Origin: DASXHZ01 sp036488085
Lineage (GTDB): Bacteria > Acidobacteriota > Thermoanaerobaculia > Gp7-AA8
Direction of reading: 5' to 3'
Length of the DNA: 52,758 nucleotides
NCBI GenBank assembly: GCA_036488085.1
Contig: DASXHZ010000028.1
Coordinates: 1-52,758, forward strand
A model generated the notes under the pieces. That model saw only the letters and a list, made by a program, of their open reading frames with translations, did no database searches and had not been told where the DNA came from. Position 1 is the first letter of the stretch. Each line of letters begins with the position of its first letter. The position numbers were made by a program, and so were the translations under genes. Below, piece by piece: positions 6,923-17,064 of the stretch.

Positions 6923-7492
6923 ATGAGCCCGGAACTCCTCCTCCACAAATTCGGGTACCTCGCTGTCGTCATCGGGACATTCCTGGAGGGGGAAACGATC
7001 CTGGTCATGGCCGGCTTTTTCTGCGAGCGCGGCTACCTGGCGTACTTCCTCGTCGTCCTCTGCGCATTCGCCGGCGCCTACACCGGCCACGTCTTCTGGT
7101 TCTGGCTCGGACGGTCCCAAGGGGTGAAGCTGCTCGACCGCTTTCCGAAGATGAAGAAGCATTTCGGAAAGGGCATCCGGATGTTCGAGCGCTACGGCGC
7201 GCCGGCGATCTTCATCACCCAGTGGCTCTATGGTTTACGCATCACCTGCGCCGTGATCATCGGCATCTCCCGGATCTCCGCGATCAAGTTCCTGATCTAC
7301 GAGGCGATCACCTGCATCGTCTGGGCGTTCGTCATCGCCGCCGCCGGCTTCTACTTCGGCCGCGCCGTCGAGCACGTCCTCGGCCGCGCCGCCCACATCG
7401 AGAAGTGGGGCTTGCTCGTCCTCGTCGTCGTGGGCGGGGCGGTGTGGGGGTATCACCAGTGGAAGGACCGGCGGGAAGAGCCCGGTCAGTGA
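6923..7492 (+). CDS. DedA-family membrane protein
   Basis: A 189-residue polytopic inner-membrane protein of the DedA/VTT family, members of which act in lipid (undecaprenyl-phosphate or phosphatidylethanolamine) flipping and envelope homeostasis. The N-terminal re-entrant motif is seen in GYLAVVIGTFLEGETILVMA with its conserved Glu. Other marks are the glycine-rich FAGAYTGHVFWFWLGR and FERYGAPAIFITQWLYGLRITCAVIIG, where the conserved Arg follows the second re-entrant loop. Two hydrophobic helices close the protein. The ATG at 6923 is the first in frame with a sensible N-terminus. It converges with a 49-residue gene directly after its stop. Confidence 0.9.
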   Translation: MSPELLLHKFGYLAVVIGTFLEGETILVMAGFFCERGYLAYFLVVLCAFAGAYTGHVFWFWLGRSQGVKLLDRFPKMKKHFGKGIRMFERYGAPAIFITQWLYGLRITCAVIIGISRISAIKFLIYEAITCIVWAFVIAAAGFYFGRAVEHVLGRAAHIEKWGLLVLVVVGGAVWGYHQWKDRREEPGQ

Positions 7493-7642
7493 TCAGTGGC
7501 GCTTGAAGTACTGAACCTCGCGCTCGTGCTTTTCGGCGGCGGCTCTCGTCTTGAATGTCCCGAGGTTGCGGCGCTTGCCGGTTTTCGGATCGGGCTTCCG
7601 CGAGTAGAGGCGGTACTCGCCTGACTTCAGCTTGCGAATCAT
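7493..7642 (-). CDS. Small conserved basic protein
   Basis: A 49-residue protein: MIRKLKSGEYRLYSRKPDP, then TGKRRNLGTFKTRAAAEKHE, then REVQYFKRH. It is too small for most gene finders but has an ordered pattern of strand (EYRLYSRK), Gly turn and C-terminal helix (RAAAEKHEREVQYF). The middle resembles the N-terminal arm-binding fold of phage integrases (a GTF.T...A..H pattern). I recall near-identical small proteins in several Acidobacteria and Proteobacteria. Its role is unknown; nucleic-acid binding is a guess from the 18 basic residues (counting His). Confidence 0.75.
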   Translation of the reverse strand: MIRKLKSGEYRLYSRKPDPKTGKRRNLGTFKTRAAAEKHEREVQYFKRH

Positions 7643-7672
7643 GGTGCGAAAACGTGCAACGGACTTGCCGCG

Positions 7673-10402
7673 TCACCCCTCGTAGTGCGTGAACTCGAGC
7701 TCTGCTTGGGCGGCGGCGAGGCGGGCGACGGGGACGCGGTAGGGGGAGCAGCTCACGTAGTTGAGGTTGCAGGTGCGGAAGAAGCGGATGGAGTCGGGGT
7801 CGCCGCCGTGCTCGCCGCAGACGCCGACTTTCAGTTTGTCGTTGGTGCTGCGGCCGCGGTCCGTGCCGAGGCGCACGAGTTGGCCGACGCCTTCGGTGTC
7901 GATGGACTCGAAGGGGTCCTTGGGGAGGATCTTCTTGTCGACGTATGCCGGCAGGAATGATCCGGCGTCGTCGCGGGAGTAGCCGAAGGTCATCTGGGTG
8001 AGGTCATTGGTGCCGAAGGAGAAGAACTCCGCTACCTCGCCGAGCTTGTCGGCGATGAGCGCCGCGCGCGGGATCTCGATCATGGTTCCGACCACGACCG
8101 GGATGTCGACGCCGCGCTCGGCGATGACTTCCGCCGCGACGCGCCGCACCAACTCACTCGTGATCTGCAGCTCTTTGACGGTGCCGACGAGCGGGATCAT
8201 GACTTCGGGACGCGCGTCGATGCCGTCGTTCTTCACCGTGCAGGCGGCCTCGTAGATCGCGCGGACCTGCATCTCGTAAATCTCGGGGAAGGTGATGCCA
8301 AGGCGGCAGCCGCGGTGGCCAAGCATCGGGTTCGTCTCGTGGAGCTGATTGACCTTCGCGCGTAGCTCGATGAATCCCCACTCCATGTCGCGCGCGACGG
8401 CGGAGATTTGCGTCTCGGTGTGCGGGAGGAACTCGTGCAGCGGCGGGTCGAGGAGGCGGATGGTGACGGGAAGCCCCGCGAGCTCGCGGAAGATCCCTTC
8501 GAAATCGGCCTTCTGGTACGGGAGGAGCTCGGCGAGAGCCCTCCGGCGGCCTTCCTCGTTGCGCGCGAGGATCATTTCGCGGACACGGAGGATGCGCTCC
8601 TCGGCGAAGAACATGTGCTCCGTGCGGCAGAGACCGATGCCCGCGGCGCCGAAGAGTCTCGCCACGCGCGCGTCGTTCGGCGTGTCGGCGTTCGTGCGGA
8701 CGCCGAGGGTGCGGATCTCGTCCGCCCACTTCAGGAGGCGGTCGAAATTGCGGAAGGTCTCGGACTGGTCGGGCTTCATGGTGCCGTCGATCAGCGTCTG
8801 GATCACTTCGCTCGGCTTGGTCGCCAGCTTGCCGGCCATGATCTCGCCGGTGCTGCCGTCGATCGACAACCAGTCGCCTTCTTCGAGCGGCTCGTGTCCT
8901 TCGCTCCGCAACTCGCCGCGCGAGTAGTCGACGCGCAGCATTCCGGCGCCGACGATACAGGGCCGCCCCATGCCGCGCGCCACGACCGCCGCATGCGACG
9001 TGAGGCCGCCGCGCGTGGTGAGGATGCCGGTCGCGCTGTGCATCCCGGCGATGTCCTCCGGCGAGGTTTCGACGCGGACGAGGATCACCGGATCGCTCTT
9101 CGCCATCTGGATCGCGTGCTCGGCGTTGAACGCGATCCGGCCGGTCGCGGCGCCCGGTCCGGCCGGAAGGCCGCGCCCGAGGGCTCGGCCGCCGTGCAGC
9201 GCCTTTTCCTTCTCTTTCGCGTCGAACACGGGCGCGAGCAGTTGGACGATCTGCCCCGCCTCGACACGCGACACGGCCTCGGTGTTGTTGATGATTCCCT
9301 CATCGACCATGTCGCAGGCGATCTTCACGGCCGCGAACCCGGTTCGTTTGCCGGTGCGCGTCTGCAGGAGATAGAGCTTCCCCGCCTGGATCGTGAACTC
9401 GATGTCCTGCATGTCGCGGTAGTGCGACTCGAGCTTCTTGTAGACGTCGACGAGTTGTTCGTAGACGGCGGGCATCGTCTCTTCAAGGGAGCTCTCGTTC
9501 GCAATCGCCTGCGCCTTCGAGATCGGCAACGGCGTCCGAATGCCGGCGACGACGTCTTCGCCCTGCGCGTTCGGCAGGTACTCGCCGAAAAATCGCTTCT
9601 CGCCGTTGGAGGGATTGCGGGTGAAGGCCACGCCGGTCGCGCAGTCGTCGCCCATGTTTCCGAAGACCATGGATTGAACGTTGACCGCGGTGCCCCAGTC
9701 GTCGGGGATCTGATTCAGCTTGCGGTAGGTGATGGCGCGCTGGTTGTTCCAGGAGTCGAACACGGCGCCGATCGCGCCCCACAACTGCTCGTGCACGTCC
9801 TGCGGAAAATCGCGTCCGAGCTTCTCGCGGACGATCGTCTTGTACTTTGCGACCAGTTCACGAAGGTTCTTTCCGGGAATCTTCGCATCGCTCTCGGCGC
9901 CGGCCGCGTCGCGCGCTGCAATGAGCTCATGCTCGAAGTGCTCGCGGTCGATGCCGAGGACGACATCCGAGTACATCTGGATGAATCGGCGGTACGAGTC
10001 GAACGCGAAGCGCTCGTCGGCGAGCTTCGCGACGCCTTCGACGGTGGAGTCGTTGATGCCGAGGTTGAGGATCGTGTCCATCATCCCGGGCATCGACGCG
10101 CGCGCGCCGCTGCGCACGGAGACGAGGAGCGGCTTTTTCGGGTCGCCGAACGTGCGACCGACCGATTTCTCGACGCGCCCCAGGTTCTCGGCGACGGCAT
10201 CCTTCAGATCGCCGGGATACGATTTATCGTGCTGATTAAAGTAAACGCAAACTTCGGTCGAAATTGTGAAGCCGGGGGGGACGGGGACGCCGATGTTGGT
10301 CATCTCGGCGAGGCCTGCGCCCTTGCCGCCGAGGATCTCCTTCATCTTGGCGTTGCCTTCCGCGTGTCCGTCGCCGAAGTAGTAGACGTATTTGCGGCTC
10401 AT
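7673..10402 (-). CDS. ppdK: Pyruvate, phosphate dikinase
   Basis: A 909-residue cytoplasmic enzyme that interconverts pyruvate, ATP and phosphate with phosphoenolpyruvate, AMP and pyrophosphate. The N-terminal nucleotide-binding domain starts YVYYFGDGHAEG..KEILGGKGAGLAEM. The swivelling phosphohistidine domain has LTTRGGLTSHAAVVARGMG with the catalytic His at residue 470. The C-terminal TIM-barrel PEP/pyruvate domain has GLCRTEHMF, then FSFGTNDLTQM, and the catalytic Cys at residue 862 in KVGVCGEHGGDP. Length and motif order are normal. It lies 15 bases downstream of the OmpA-like lipoprotein gene on the same strand and may be the last gene of the glyQS operon. Confidence 0.97.
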   Translation of the reverse strand: MSRKYVYYFGDGHAEGNAKMKEILGGKGAGLAEMTNIGVPVPPGFTISTEVCVYFNQHDKSYPGDLKDAVAENLGRVEKSVGRTFGDPKKPLLVSVRSGARASMPGMMDTILNLGINDSTVEGVAKLADERFAFDSYRRFIQMYSDVVLGIDREHFEHELIAARDAAGAESDAKIPGKNLRELVAKYKTIVREKLGRDFPQDVHEQLWGAIGAVFDSWNNQRAITYRKLNQIPDDWGTAVNVQSMVFGNMGDDCATGVAFTRNPSNGEKRFFGEYLPNAQGEDVVAGIRTPLPISKAQAIANESSLEETMPAVYEQLVDVYKKLESHYRDMQDIEFTIQAGKLYLLQTRTGKRTGFAAVKIACDMVDEGIINNTEAVSRVEAGQIVQLLAPVFDAKEKEKALHGGRALGRGLPAGPGAATGRIAFNAEHAIQMAKSDPVILVRVETSPEDIAGMHSATGILTTRGGLTSHAAVVARGMGRPCIVGAGMLRVDYSRGELRSEGHEPLEEGDWLSIDGSTGEIMAGKLATKPSEVIQTLIDGTMKPDQSETFRNFDRLLKWADEIRTLGVRTNADTPNDARVARLFGAAGIGLCRTEHMFFAEERILRVREMILARNEEGRRRALAELLPYQKADFEGIFRELAGLPVTIRLLDPPLHEFLPHTETQISAVARDMEWGFIELRAKVNQLHETNPMLGHRGCRLGITFPEIYEMQVRAIYEAACTVKNDGIDARPEVMIPLVGTVKELQITSELVRRVAAEVIAERGVDIPVVVGTMIEIPRAALIADKLGEVAEFFSFGTNDLTQMTFGYSRDDAGSFLPAYVDKKILPKDPFESIDTEGVGQLVRLGTDRGRSTNDKLKVGVCGEHGGDPDSIRFFRTCNLNYVSCSPYRVPVARLAAAQAELEFTHYEG

Positions 10403-10417
10403 AGCTTCCGGCCGGGA

Positions 10418-11623
10418 TTATCGCCGAACTTCCAGGTCGACGCTGCTGTACATCGCACGAATGAGGGCGTTGGTCCCTTCCCGCCGAGGGTGTTCCTCTC
10501 CGAGGGCGATGAAACCGATCTTCGAGAGCGGGAACCCGCGGCGCGAAAGCGCGTCGCGGAGCGTGGCGATCTTCCTCTGCGCCACGGCGAGGTTCTCGCG
10601 GGCATTCGCATGCGTCAGCTCGTGTGCGACGAAACGTAGCTGCAGGTGCGGATTCGCAGCGACGAACTGCGCTACGCGCGCGAGGGCGGGCCGGCTCGCC
10701 TCGTCGTCGAGCGTTCCGTCATCGGAGAAGCGCAGCGCGTAGAGGGGGAAGTAGCCGAAGCGCTCCAGGTAGGTCGAGAAGACGTCGCCCTCTTTCGGCG
10801 TCGACGAGCAGGCGCCGCGCTCGCCCAACCAGTCCTCAGCGTAGAACTGATCGAAGTCGATGGCCTGCTCGTGCCAGACGATCGCGCCGAGGTGCTTGCC
10901 GTCGGGCGTCACGCTGAGGGCGGCGAGGCCGTACTGCTTGTCGCGTGTCCAGGCGAAACGGTAGAAGCGGCCGTCGCTGCCTCCGTCGAGCGTCATTCCG
11001 TTCGGACCGCCGTAGCCGGTCGCGGCGGCGTGATCGGAGTGGAATGTCGCAGGCTGCCCGTTGACCGACCAGCATCCGTCGATCGCTCCGGCGGTGGGCT
11101 GCGCCAGGAACGCGCCGTTGACGACGAGCGAGCGAATCAACACGTGCGGCCCATGGCCGTTCAACGTCGTCAGGCGTACGTACTGAGCCTCGACCGCAGG
11201 TGCGACCGGGAGATCTTGCGGGCCTTCGACCTGCTTCGCTTTCAGCATGACGCCGCCGTTGAAGCCGACGCCGTCGAGCGAGAAGTCGATCTGAAGGTCG
11301 CGGGCGGATGCACCGACTCGGGTCGACACGATCCCGACGCGGTCGATGCGGGCGCGCGCCGGAAGGGAGAGAACGACACTCTGCGCCGGATCTTCGGCCG
11401 GCGTCACCCAGCCGGTCGAGTTCGCGTCGTCGATGAGGCGGAGGGCGCTGTGCTCGAGGTCGAGCTCCGCGGTTCGCGAGACCACACACGCCCCTTGCGC
11501 CAGGTCCATCAGGTTCGGCCGCGCGACCGGCGCCGCGGGAACTGCTGCCACCTGCGCGGGCGGCGCGGCGCGGTTGCACGCGGCGAGCGTCAGCAACAAC
11601 CACGTGACGGCGGCTTTTCTCAC
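10418..11623 (-). CDS. Lipoprotein with discoidin-like and degenerate OmpA-like domains
   Basis: A 401-residue lipoprotein. MRKAAVTWLLLTLAACN carries a lipobox (LAAC) with the modified Cys at residue 16. Residues ~45-165 resemble a discoidin/F5-8C-like beta-sandwich (VVLSLPARARIDRVGIVSTRVG..YVRLTTLNG). The last ~110 residues have the OmpA-like order: VAQFVAANPHLQLRFVAHELTHANARENLAVAQRK, then GFPLSKIGFIALGEEHP. The Asp and the NRRVEI motif that bind peptidoglycan in OmpA are replaced (AHELTH; ALIRAMYSSVDLEV), so binding may be lost. It overlaps the glyS stop by 4 bases (ATGA), an odd partner for a tRNA synthetase gene. Confidence 0.75.
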   Translation of the reverse strand: MRKAAVTWLLLTLAACNRAAPPAQVAAVPAAPVARPNLMDLAQGACVVSRTAELDLEHSALRLIDDANSTGWVTPAEDPAQSVVLSLPARARIDRVGIVSTRVGASARDLQIDFSLDGVGFNGGVMLKAKQVEGPQDLPVAPAVEAQYVRLTTLNGHGPHVLIRSLVVNGAFLAQPTAGAIDGCWSVNGQPATFHSDHAAATGYGGPNGMTLDGGSDGRFYRFAWTRDKQYGLAALSVTPDGKHLGAIVWHEQAIDFDQFYAEDWLGERGACSSTPKEGDVFSTYLERFGYFPLYALRFSDDGTLDDEASRPALARVAQFVAANPHLQLRFVAHELTHANARENLAVAQRKIATLRDALSRRGFPLSKIGFIALGEEHPRREGTNALIRAMYSSVDLEVRR

Positions 11624-13657
11624 GCTCGATAGTCGCGGCGCGCCACGACGATCTTCGTGACGTCGGCGATCTTCTCCACCGAACGGCCGACCTTGCGCAA
11701 CAGCGACATCCGGTTCTTGCGCAGCGCCTCGTCGTCGACCATGACCATGACGTCGCGGAAGAAGTGCTCCAGCTCGGGAGCCATTCCGGCGAACGAACGG
11801 AGCGCGTCGCGATAGTGCCGCGCCGCGATCAGCTCGTCGACCTGTTCTCCAACAGTGTCCGCGAGGTCGTTAAGCCGTTTTTCGACGTCGTGCTCGAGCC
11901 GCGTCCGGTCGACTTCGGTCGACACATGCCCTTCGGTGATGTTCGCGATGCGCCTCGCGGAATCGAGGATGGAAAGGAAGTCGCTGTCGTTCCGCACCGC
12001 CTTCACGGCTTCGATCCGGTCGACGAGATCGGGGAGGTAGCCGGACCAGCCGGCGCTCATCGCCGCCTGAATCTCGTCGTACGCGAAACCGTAGGCGGAG
12101 GTCTCGAGAATGGTCGCGACACGCTCCGCGAAAAACGACTCGACGTCGCTCTTTGCCTGCGGTGCGTTGTGGATCCGGAGCGCGAGGTCGACGAGATCGC
12201 CGGCGCGGACGCGCACCTGCCTCTTGTCGCGGTTCAGCAGGATCTGGACGATCCCTTGCGCGGCGCGGCGGAGCGCGAACGGATCTTTGGAGCCGGTAGG
12301 CCGGACGCCGATCGAGAAGAAGCCGGCGACGGTGTCGATCTTATCGGCCAGCGCGACGCTGGCGCCGGAGCGCGTGCGCGGCAGCGGGTCGTCGACGTTG
12401 ACCGGCAGGTAATGGTCGTAGATCGCTTGCCAGACCTCGTCGGGATACTTTTCGTCGCGGGCGTAGATGCCGCCGATCTTTCCCTGGAGGTCGGTGAACT
12501 CCTTGACCATCTCGGTGACGAGGTCGGTCTTGCAGAGCCGCGCGGCGGTGAGCGTCGCCTCGTCGGCGCCGAGCGAACGGGCGATCTCCACGATCCGCTC
12601 GCTCTTCCGGCGATAGTTCCCGAGTTTCTCCTGGAATTGGAGGTGCTCGAGCTGTTCGAGGCGCGACTCGAGCGGCCGCTTGCGATCGGTCTCGTAGAAG
12701 AACTGCGCATCGGCGAAGCGGGCATTGGTAACGAACGAGTTGCCGTATGCGGCGTTGCCTTCGGGATCGCCCTCGTTGTCTAGCACGGCGAGGAAGGAGT
12801 TGGTCAGGTGGCCGTGGCCGTCGCGAATCGGGAGTTGTTTCTGGTGCACGCGCATGACGGTCACGAGCACCTCTTCGGGCAGTGAGAGGTACTCACGCCG
12901 GAATTCGGCGCGTACGACGCCGGGGTACTCGGTCAAGTACTGCCACTGCGACCAGATGGACGCATCCATCGCCGGCGTGCCGCCAGCCTGATTGGCGAGG
13001 ACGCGCGCGCGCTCCGCCATGACGTGGCGGCGGCGCGTCACGTCGACGATCACGCGCCCCGCTTCGAGCTTGTGCACGTAGTCGTTGTAGGAGGTGACCT
13101 CGATTTTCTGCGGCGCCAAGGTGCGATGCCCGACGGTGGTGTTGCCGGATGCAACGCCGAAGATCGTGATCGGCAGCGGCTTGCCGTTGTAGACCGACAC
13201 GATTGAATGGATGGGACGGATGTAGGAGTACTCGCCCTTTCCCCACCGCATCATCTTCGGCCACCGAAGCGACTCGATGATCTCGGGCACGCGCTCGCGC
13301 AGGATCTCGTCGGTTCCTCGGCCGGCGATGTTGCGGCGGACGAGGACGTAGTCGCCGCCCGTGCTAACGTCATGGATCACGTCTTCGATCGCGGCGTTGT
13401 TCTTCTTGAGGAATCCATTCAGCGCCGGTGTCGGATTGCCGCCAGCGTCGTAGGCGGCCTTCTTCGGCGGTCCCTTCACTTCCTGGACGCGATCCTCTTC
13501 GCGTTCGGCGAGGCCGGCGAAGAAGAAGATGATGCGGCGCGTCGTCGTCGTCACGGCGGGGGTGCCGCCGAATGCGGCGAGCTTCTCGCGGAGCGTGTTC
13601 TGCGCCGCGTCGTGCATCCACGTGGGAATCTCTTCCGTCAGCAGCTCGAAGAAGTAC

Positions 13658-13665
<8 letters not shown>
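11620..13665 (-). CDS. glyS: Glycyl-tRNA synthetase, beta subunit
   Basis: A 681-residue protein of usual GlyS length. Marks include the N-terminal EYFFELLTEEIPTWM, the GPPKKAAYD and GFLKKNN segments, and PKMMRWGKGEYSYIRPIHSIV. The EFTDLQGKIGGIYARD motif and the C-terminal DVMVMVDDEALRKNRMSLLRKVG anticodon-binding region follow. It works with the alpha subunit to charge tRNA-Gly. Its start overlaps the end of glyQ by 8 bases and its stop overlaps the lipoprotein start by 4. The heterotetrameric form is the bacterial type. Confidence 0.97.
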
Positions 13666-14545
<880 letters not shown>

Positions 14546-14565
14546 GAGAGCGCCGCATTCTAGTT

Positions 14566-14601
14566 GACATGAGCCGTGACATGAGTAGGGACATGGGCCG
14601 C
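14566..14601. repeat. Three direct 12-bp repeats starting GACATG(A/G)G
   Basis: GACATGAGCCGT, GACATGAGTAGG and GACATGGGCCGC follow one another exactly every 12 bases (14566, 14578, 14590). They lie in the 91-base gap between divergent glyQ and the receiver gene. They may be an iterated protein-binding site or a small slippage expansion. Confidence 0.55.
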
Positions 14602-14636
14602 CTCTTGCTTCAGCTCACGTGCAGGAGAGCACGCCC

Positions 14637-15107
14637 ATGCTGACCAAATCGGACTTACTGCGCCGTCTGAGCGACCGGCTTGGAGAGGAGCGGAGTGGCC
14701 CGGCAGTCCTCGTCGTCGACGATGACGCCTCGATCACACGCCTCTGCGGGCTCGTTCTGGAGCGTGCGGGCTTCGTCGTTGAAACCGCGAGCGACGGCCG
14801 CAACGCTCTCGAAAAGATCGAGAAGAATGACTACGCGGCGATCCTGCTCGACCTGCAGATGCCCTTCATGCACGGCGCCACGCTCCTCGCACTCCTCGGC
14901 CGCGACAAACCGGCACTCCTGAAGAAGCTGGTCGTGATGACTGCGCTGCCGGAAGCGGCTCTCGCTGACATCCACGGCGTCGTCGCGTCCGTGCTCCGCA
15001 AGCCGATGAGTGACGGCGATGTGATCCACGCGGTTCGGCGGTGCATCGATCCCTCGATCATGCCGACCGACATCGGCGATCGCACCGCGAGAGCGCAGAT
15101 TCGCTAG
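14637..15107 (+). CDS. Single-domain response regulator (receiver only)
   Basis: A 156-residue receiver-domain protein. I chose the ATG at 14637 because AGGAG lies about 10 bases upstream; a GTG at 14619 is possible. The acidic pocket is VLVVDDDAS, the phosphorylated Asp is D72 in ILLDLQMP, the switch Thr is T102 in VVMTALPE, and the conserved Lys is K122 in VLRKPMS. All key residues are present, so it should be phosphorylated by a histidine kinase. It has no output domain. The N-terminal ~20 residues form a helix, and a 25-residue tail follows the domain. No kinase gene is nearby. Confidence 0.92.
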   Translation: MLTKSDLLRRLSDRLGEERSGPAVLVVDDDASITRLCGLVLERAGFVVETASDGRNALEKIEKNDYAAILLDLQMPFMHGATLLALLGRDKPALLKKLVVMTALPEAALADIHGVVASVLRKPMSDGDVIHAVRRCIDPSIMPTDIGDRTARAQIR

Positions 15108-15116
15108 AGCAGATCG

Positions 15117-15770
15117 TTAGATCGGAGGAGGCGGCGGGGGCGGAGGTGGTTCGGACGTAGTGGTGTCCGTCTTCGTCGTATCCGTCTTCGTGGACGTCGT
15201 GTCCGTCTTGGTTTCCGGCGGAGGCTGTGTCGACGTCGTGCTGGCGGTGTCCGTCGCCGGCGGCTGCTGCTCGCTGGTCGGCTGCGTCTGAGCCGGCTCC
15301 GGCTGCGTCTGGGCCGGCGGCTGAATCGTTCGCCTCGGGCGCGGAGCCGGGGCGGCGCTCACAGGCGCCGCGGAGGTCATCGGCTGCTGAGTCGGAGCTT
15401 GTTGCTGCGCGGCGGGTGTACGCAGCGCCGGTGCGTTGGCGAGGTGCGGGACAGGGACTGCGCCGGAGCCACCGGGCATCGGCGGCGGGAGCGTGCCCGC
15501 GAGCGATCCGGCCGGCGCCCCGGCGGTCGACATCACGCCGGGCGTCGAGTTGAAGGCGGTGGTCGTATCGGCACCGGTTCCGGTGATCGGCGGCGTGACG
15601 ACGGCAGCGTTGTCGCCCGGTGCGTTGATCGTCGACGTGACGCCGCTGGCCTGCCCTTCCTGGACGACGTCGTACTGCTGGTCCTTCCGCACGGCCTTGT
15701 CATTGCCGCCGTGACAGGCAGCAATCATCCCCACCACCACCGCGACGCATAGCAGACGTTCGATTTTCAT
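15117..15770 (-). CDS. Low-complexity Pro/Thr/Ala-rich lipoprotein
   Basis: The start at 15770 gives 217 residues with a lipoprotein signal: MKIERLLCVAVVVGMIAACHGG, where IAAC is the lipobox. The rest is almost wholly low complexity: Ala/Pro/Gln/Thr-rich, with a KTDTT repeat and a final run of nine prolines before Ile. It probably spans the envelope as an extended linker or surface lipoprotein. A longer upstream start would add a frame overlapping lepB and is unlikely. It lies 47 bases downstream of lepB on the same strand. Confidence 0.6.
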   Translation of the reverse strand: MKIERLLCVAVVVGMIAACHGGNDKAVRKDQQYDVVQEGQASGVTSTINAPGDNAAVVTPPITGTGADTTTAFNSTPGVMSTAGAPAGSLAGTLPPPMPGGSGAVPVPHLANAPALRTPAAQQQAPTQQPMTSAAPVSAAPAPRPRRTIQPPAQTQPEPAQTQPTSEQQPPATDTASTTSTQPPPETKTDTTSTKTDTTKTDTTTSEPPPPPPPPPI

Positions 15771-15817
15771 CACCGCACCTGCGGCGATGAAATCGCAACG
15801 ATCGTGCCGTCGGAGGC

Positions 15818-16483
15818 CTAGTTGAGCTTGGTGAAGAAACGGTCGAAGCGAGGCACCCAATGATGGTTGCGATCGAGGGAGAAGGCGACGGCGAGCGCTC
15901 TACCGACGATCTCCTTCCGTTCGATGAATCCGATGAACCGGCTGTCGTTGCTGTTGTCGCGGTTGTCGCCCATCACGAAGTACTTCCCCGGCGGAACGAC
16001 GATCGGTCCGAACGAGCGAAGCGCGGGGACCTGCGGCGTGTACATGACCTTGTGCGTCCTGCCGGCGAGCGTCTCATCCGCGACGAACGTCACACCTTGT
16101 TCATCGTCGTTGAATGGGCCCGCCGGACGGCTGGTCGGCATTTTCTTGCCGTTGACGTAGAGCTGGTTCTCTATGGCGCTCACCTGATCGCCCGGGAGCG
16201 CGATGACGCGCTTCACCAGTCGTACGCCGTCGACCGGCGAGAAGAGGACCACGATGTCGCCGCGTTTCGGGTCGGCCCACTTCGCGATCTCTATGGTTGT
16301 AAACGGAACCTTGAGGTCGTACGCCAGTTTGTTGACGACGACTCGGTCCCCTTCCTGGATGGTTGGCTTCATCGAACCGGTCGGCACGTCGTTCCAGTCG
16401 GCGAGCGCCGAACGGAGCGAGCTGACGACGAGCAGCATCAGGACGAAAACCTTGATCTCTTCGAAGACTTTTTTCTTGGTCAT
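15818..16483 (-). CDS. lepB: Signal peptidase I
   Basis: A 221-residue membrane-bound serine protease that removes Sec signal peptides on the outer face of the inner membrane. The N-terminal anchor is VFVLMLLVVSSL. The nucleophile is S37 in PTGSMKPT and the general base is K91 in RLVKRVIALPGD. The box MGDNRDNSNDSRFIGFIERKEIVGRA near the C-terminus is the family box E. Length is typical of a one-anchor enzyme. It is divergent from the Spy-like gene. Confidence 0.96.
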   Translation of the reverse strand: MTKKKVFEEIKVFVLMLLVVSSLRSALADWNDVPTGSMKPTIQEGDRVVVNKLAYDLKVPFTTIEIAKWADPKRGDIVVLFSPVDGVRLVKRVIALPGDQVSAIENQLYVNGKKMPTSRPAGPFNDDEQGVTFVADETLAGRTHKVMYTPQVPALRSFGPIVVPPGKYFVMGDNRDNSNDSRFIGFIERKEIVGRALAVAFSLDRNHHWVPRFDRFFTKLN

Positions 16484-16573
16484 GTTTCTCGGTAAAGCCC
16501 CTCGAACCTACGCGCAAACTTATTCAACGTTTCAAAAAAGGCGGCGTATACCGTCACGAAAGGAAGAACCACG

Positions 16574-16990
16574 ATGAAAAAGTTCATCACCGCAGTGGTA
16601 GTGGTCGCGGCGATGACGACCCCGGTCGCATTCGCCCATAACAAAAACTTCGGCGGACGCCATCATCACATGGCGAAATTCGCTGAGAAGCTCGGTCTCA
16701 CCGACGCTCAGAAGCAACAGGCAAAAGACATCCGGCAGGCCGATCACGCCGCCAACAAGGCGCTCTTCGAACAGTTCCGCGCCAAGCGGCACGAGTATCG
16801 CGCGATGAAGAAGGCCAACGATCCGAACGCGGAAAACGCGAAGGCCGAGCTGAAGTCGCTCCATCAACAGCTCCGCGAAGCCCACAAGGCGACGCGCGAC
16901 AAGATCTACAACACGGTGCTCACCCCCGAGCAGCGCGCGCAGATCGACGCCTGGCGCGCACAGCGTCAGGACGGGAAGCAGCAGCAGTAA
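16574..16990 (+). CDS. Periplasmic Spy/CpxP-like protein with LTxxQ motifs
   Basis: A 138-residue exported helical protein. The signal peptide is MKKFITAVVVVAAMTTPVAFA with cleavage before HNK. The mature part carries the two LTxxQ motifs of the Spy/CpxP family: KLGLTDAQKQQAKDI and NTVLTPEQRAQIDAW. Between them lies a long charged helix. A His cluster (GGRHHHM) follows the cleavage site and might bind metal. Spy and CpxP are envelope-stress chaperones or sensors. A good AGGAAGAACCACG ribosome region precedes the ATG, and a strong intrinsic terminator follows the gene. Confidence 0.88.
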   Translation: MKKFITAVVVVAAMTTPVAFAHNKNFGGRHHHMAKFAEKLGLTDAQKQQAKDIRQADHAANKALFEQFRAKRHEYRAMKKANDPNAENAKAELKSLHQQLREAHKATRDKIYNTVLTPEQRAQIDAWRAQRQDGKQQQ

Positions 16991-17011
16991 CCAAACTCCC
17001 CTCTTTGACCG

Positions 17012-17047
17012 GCGGCGTGCCACTTCCCGGCACGCCGCTTTTGTTTT
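17012..17047 (+). terminator. Intrinsic terminator after the Spy-like gene
   Basis: GCGGCGTGCC (17012-17021) pairs perfectly with GGCACGCCGC (17029-17038) around a 7-base loop and is followed by TTTTGTTTT. This is a textbook factor-independent terminator, 22 bases after the Spy-like stop codon and just before the AAA ATPase start. Confidence 0.92.
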
Positions 17048-17064
17048 CGTACACTTGCGCCGAC

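Noticed and set aside
8408..10639. 743-codon open frame on the plus strand antisense to ppdK
   Set aside because: It mirrors the codon pattern of ppdK in GC-rich DNA. The predicted protein is Arg/Val/Glu-rich with no motif, and ppdK is certain.
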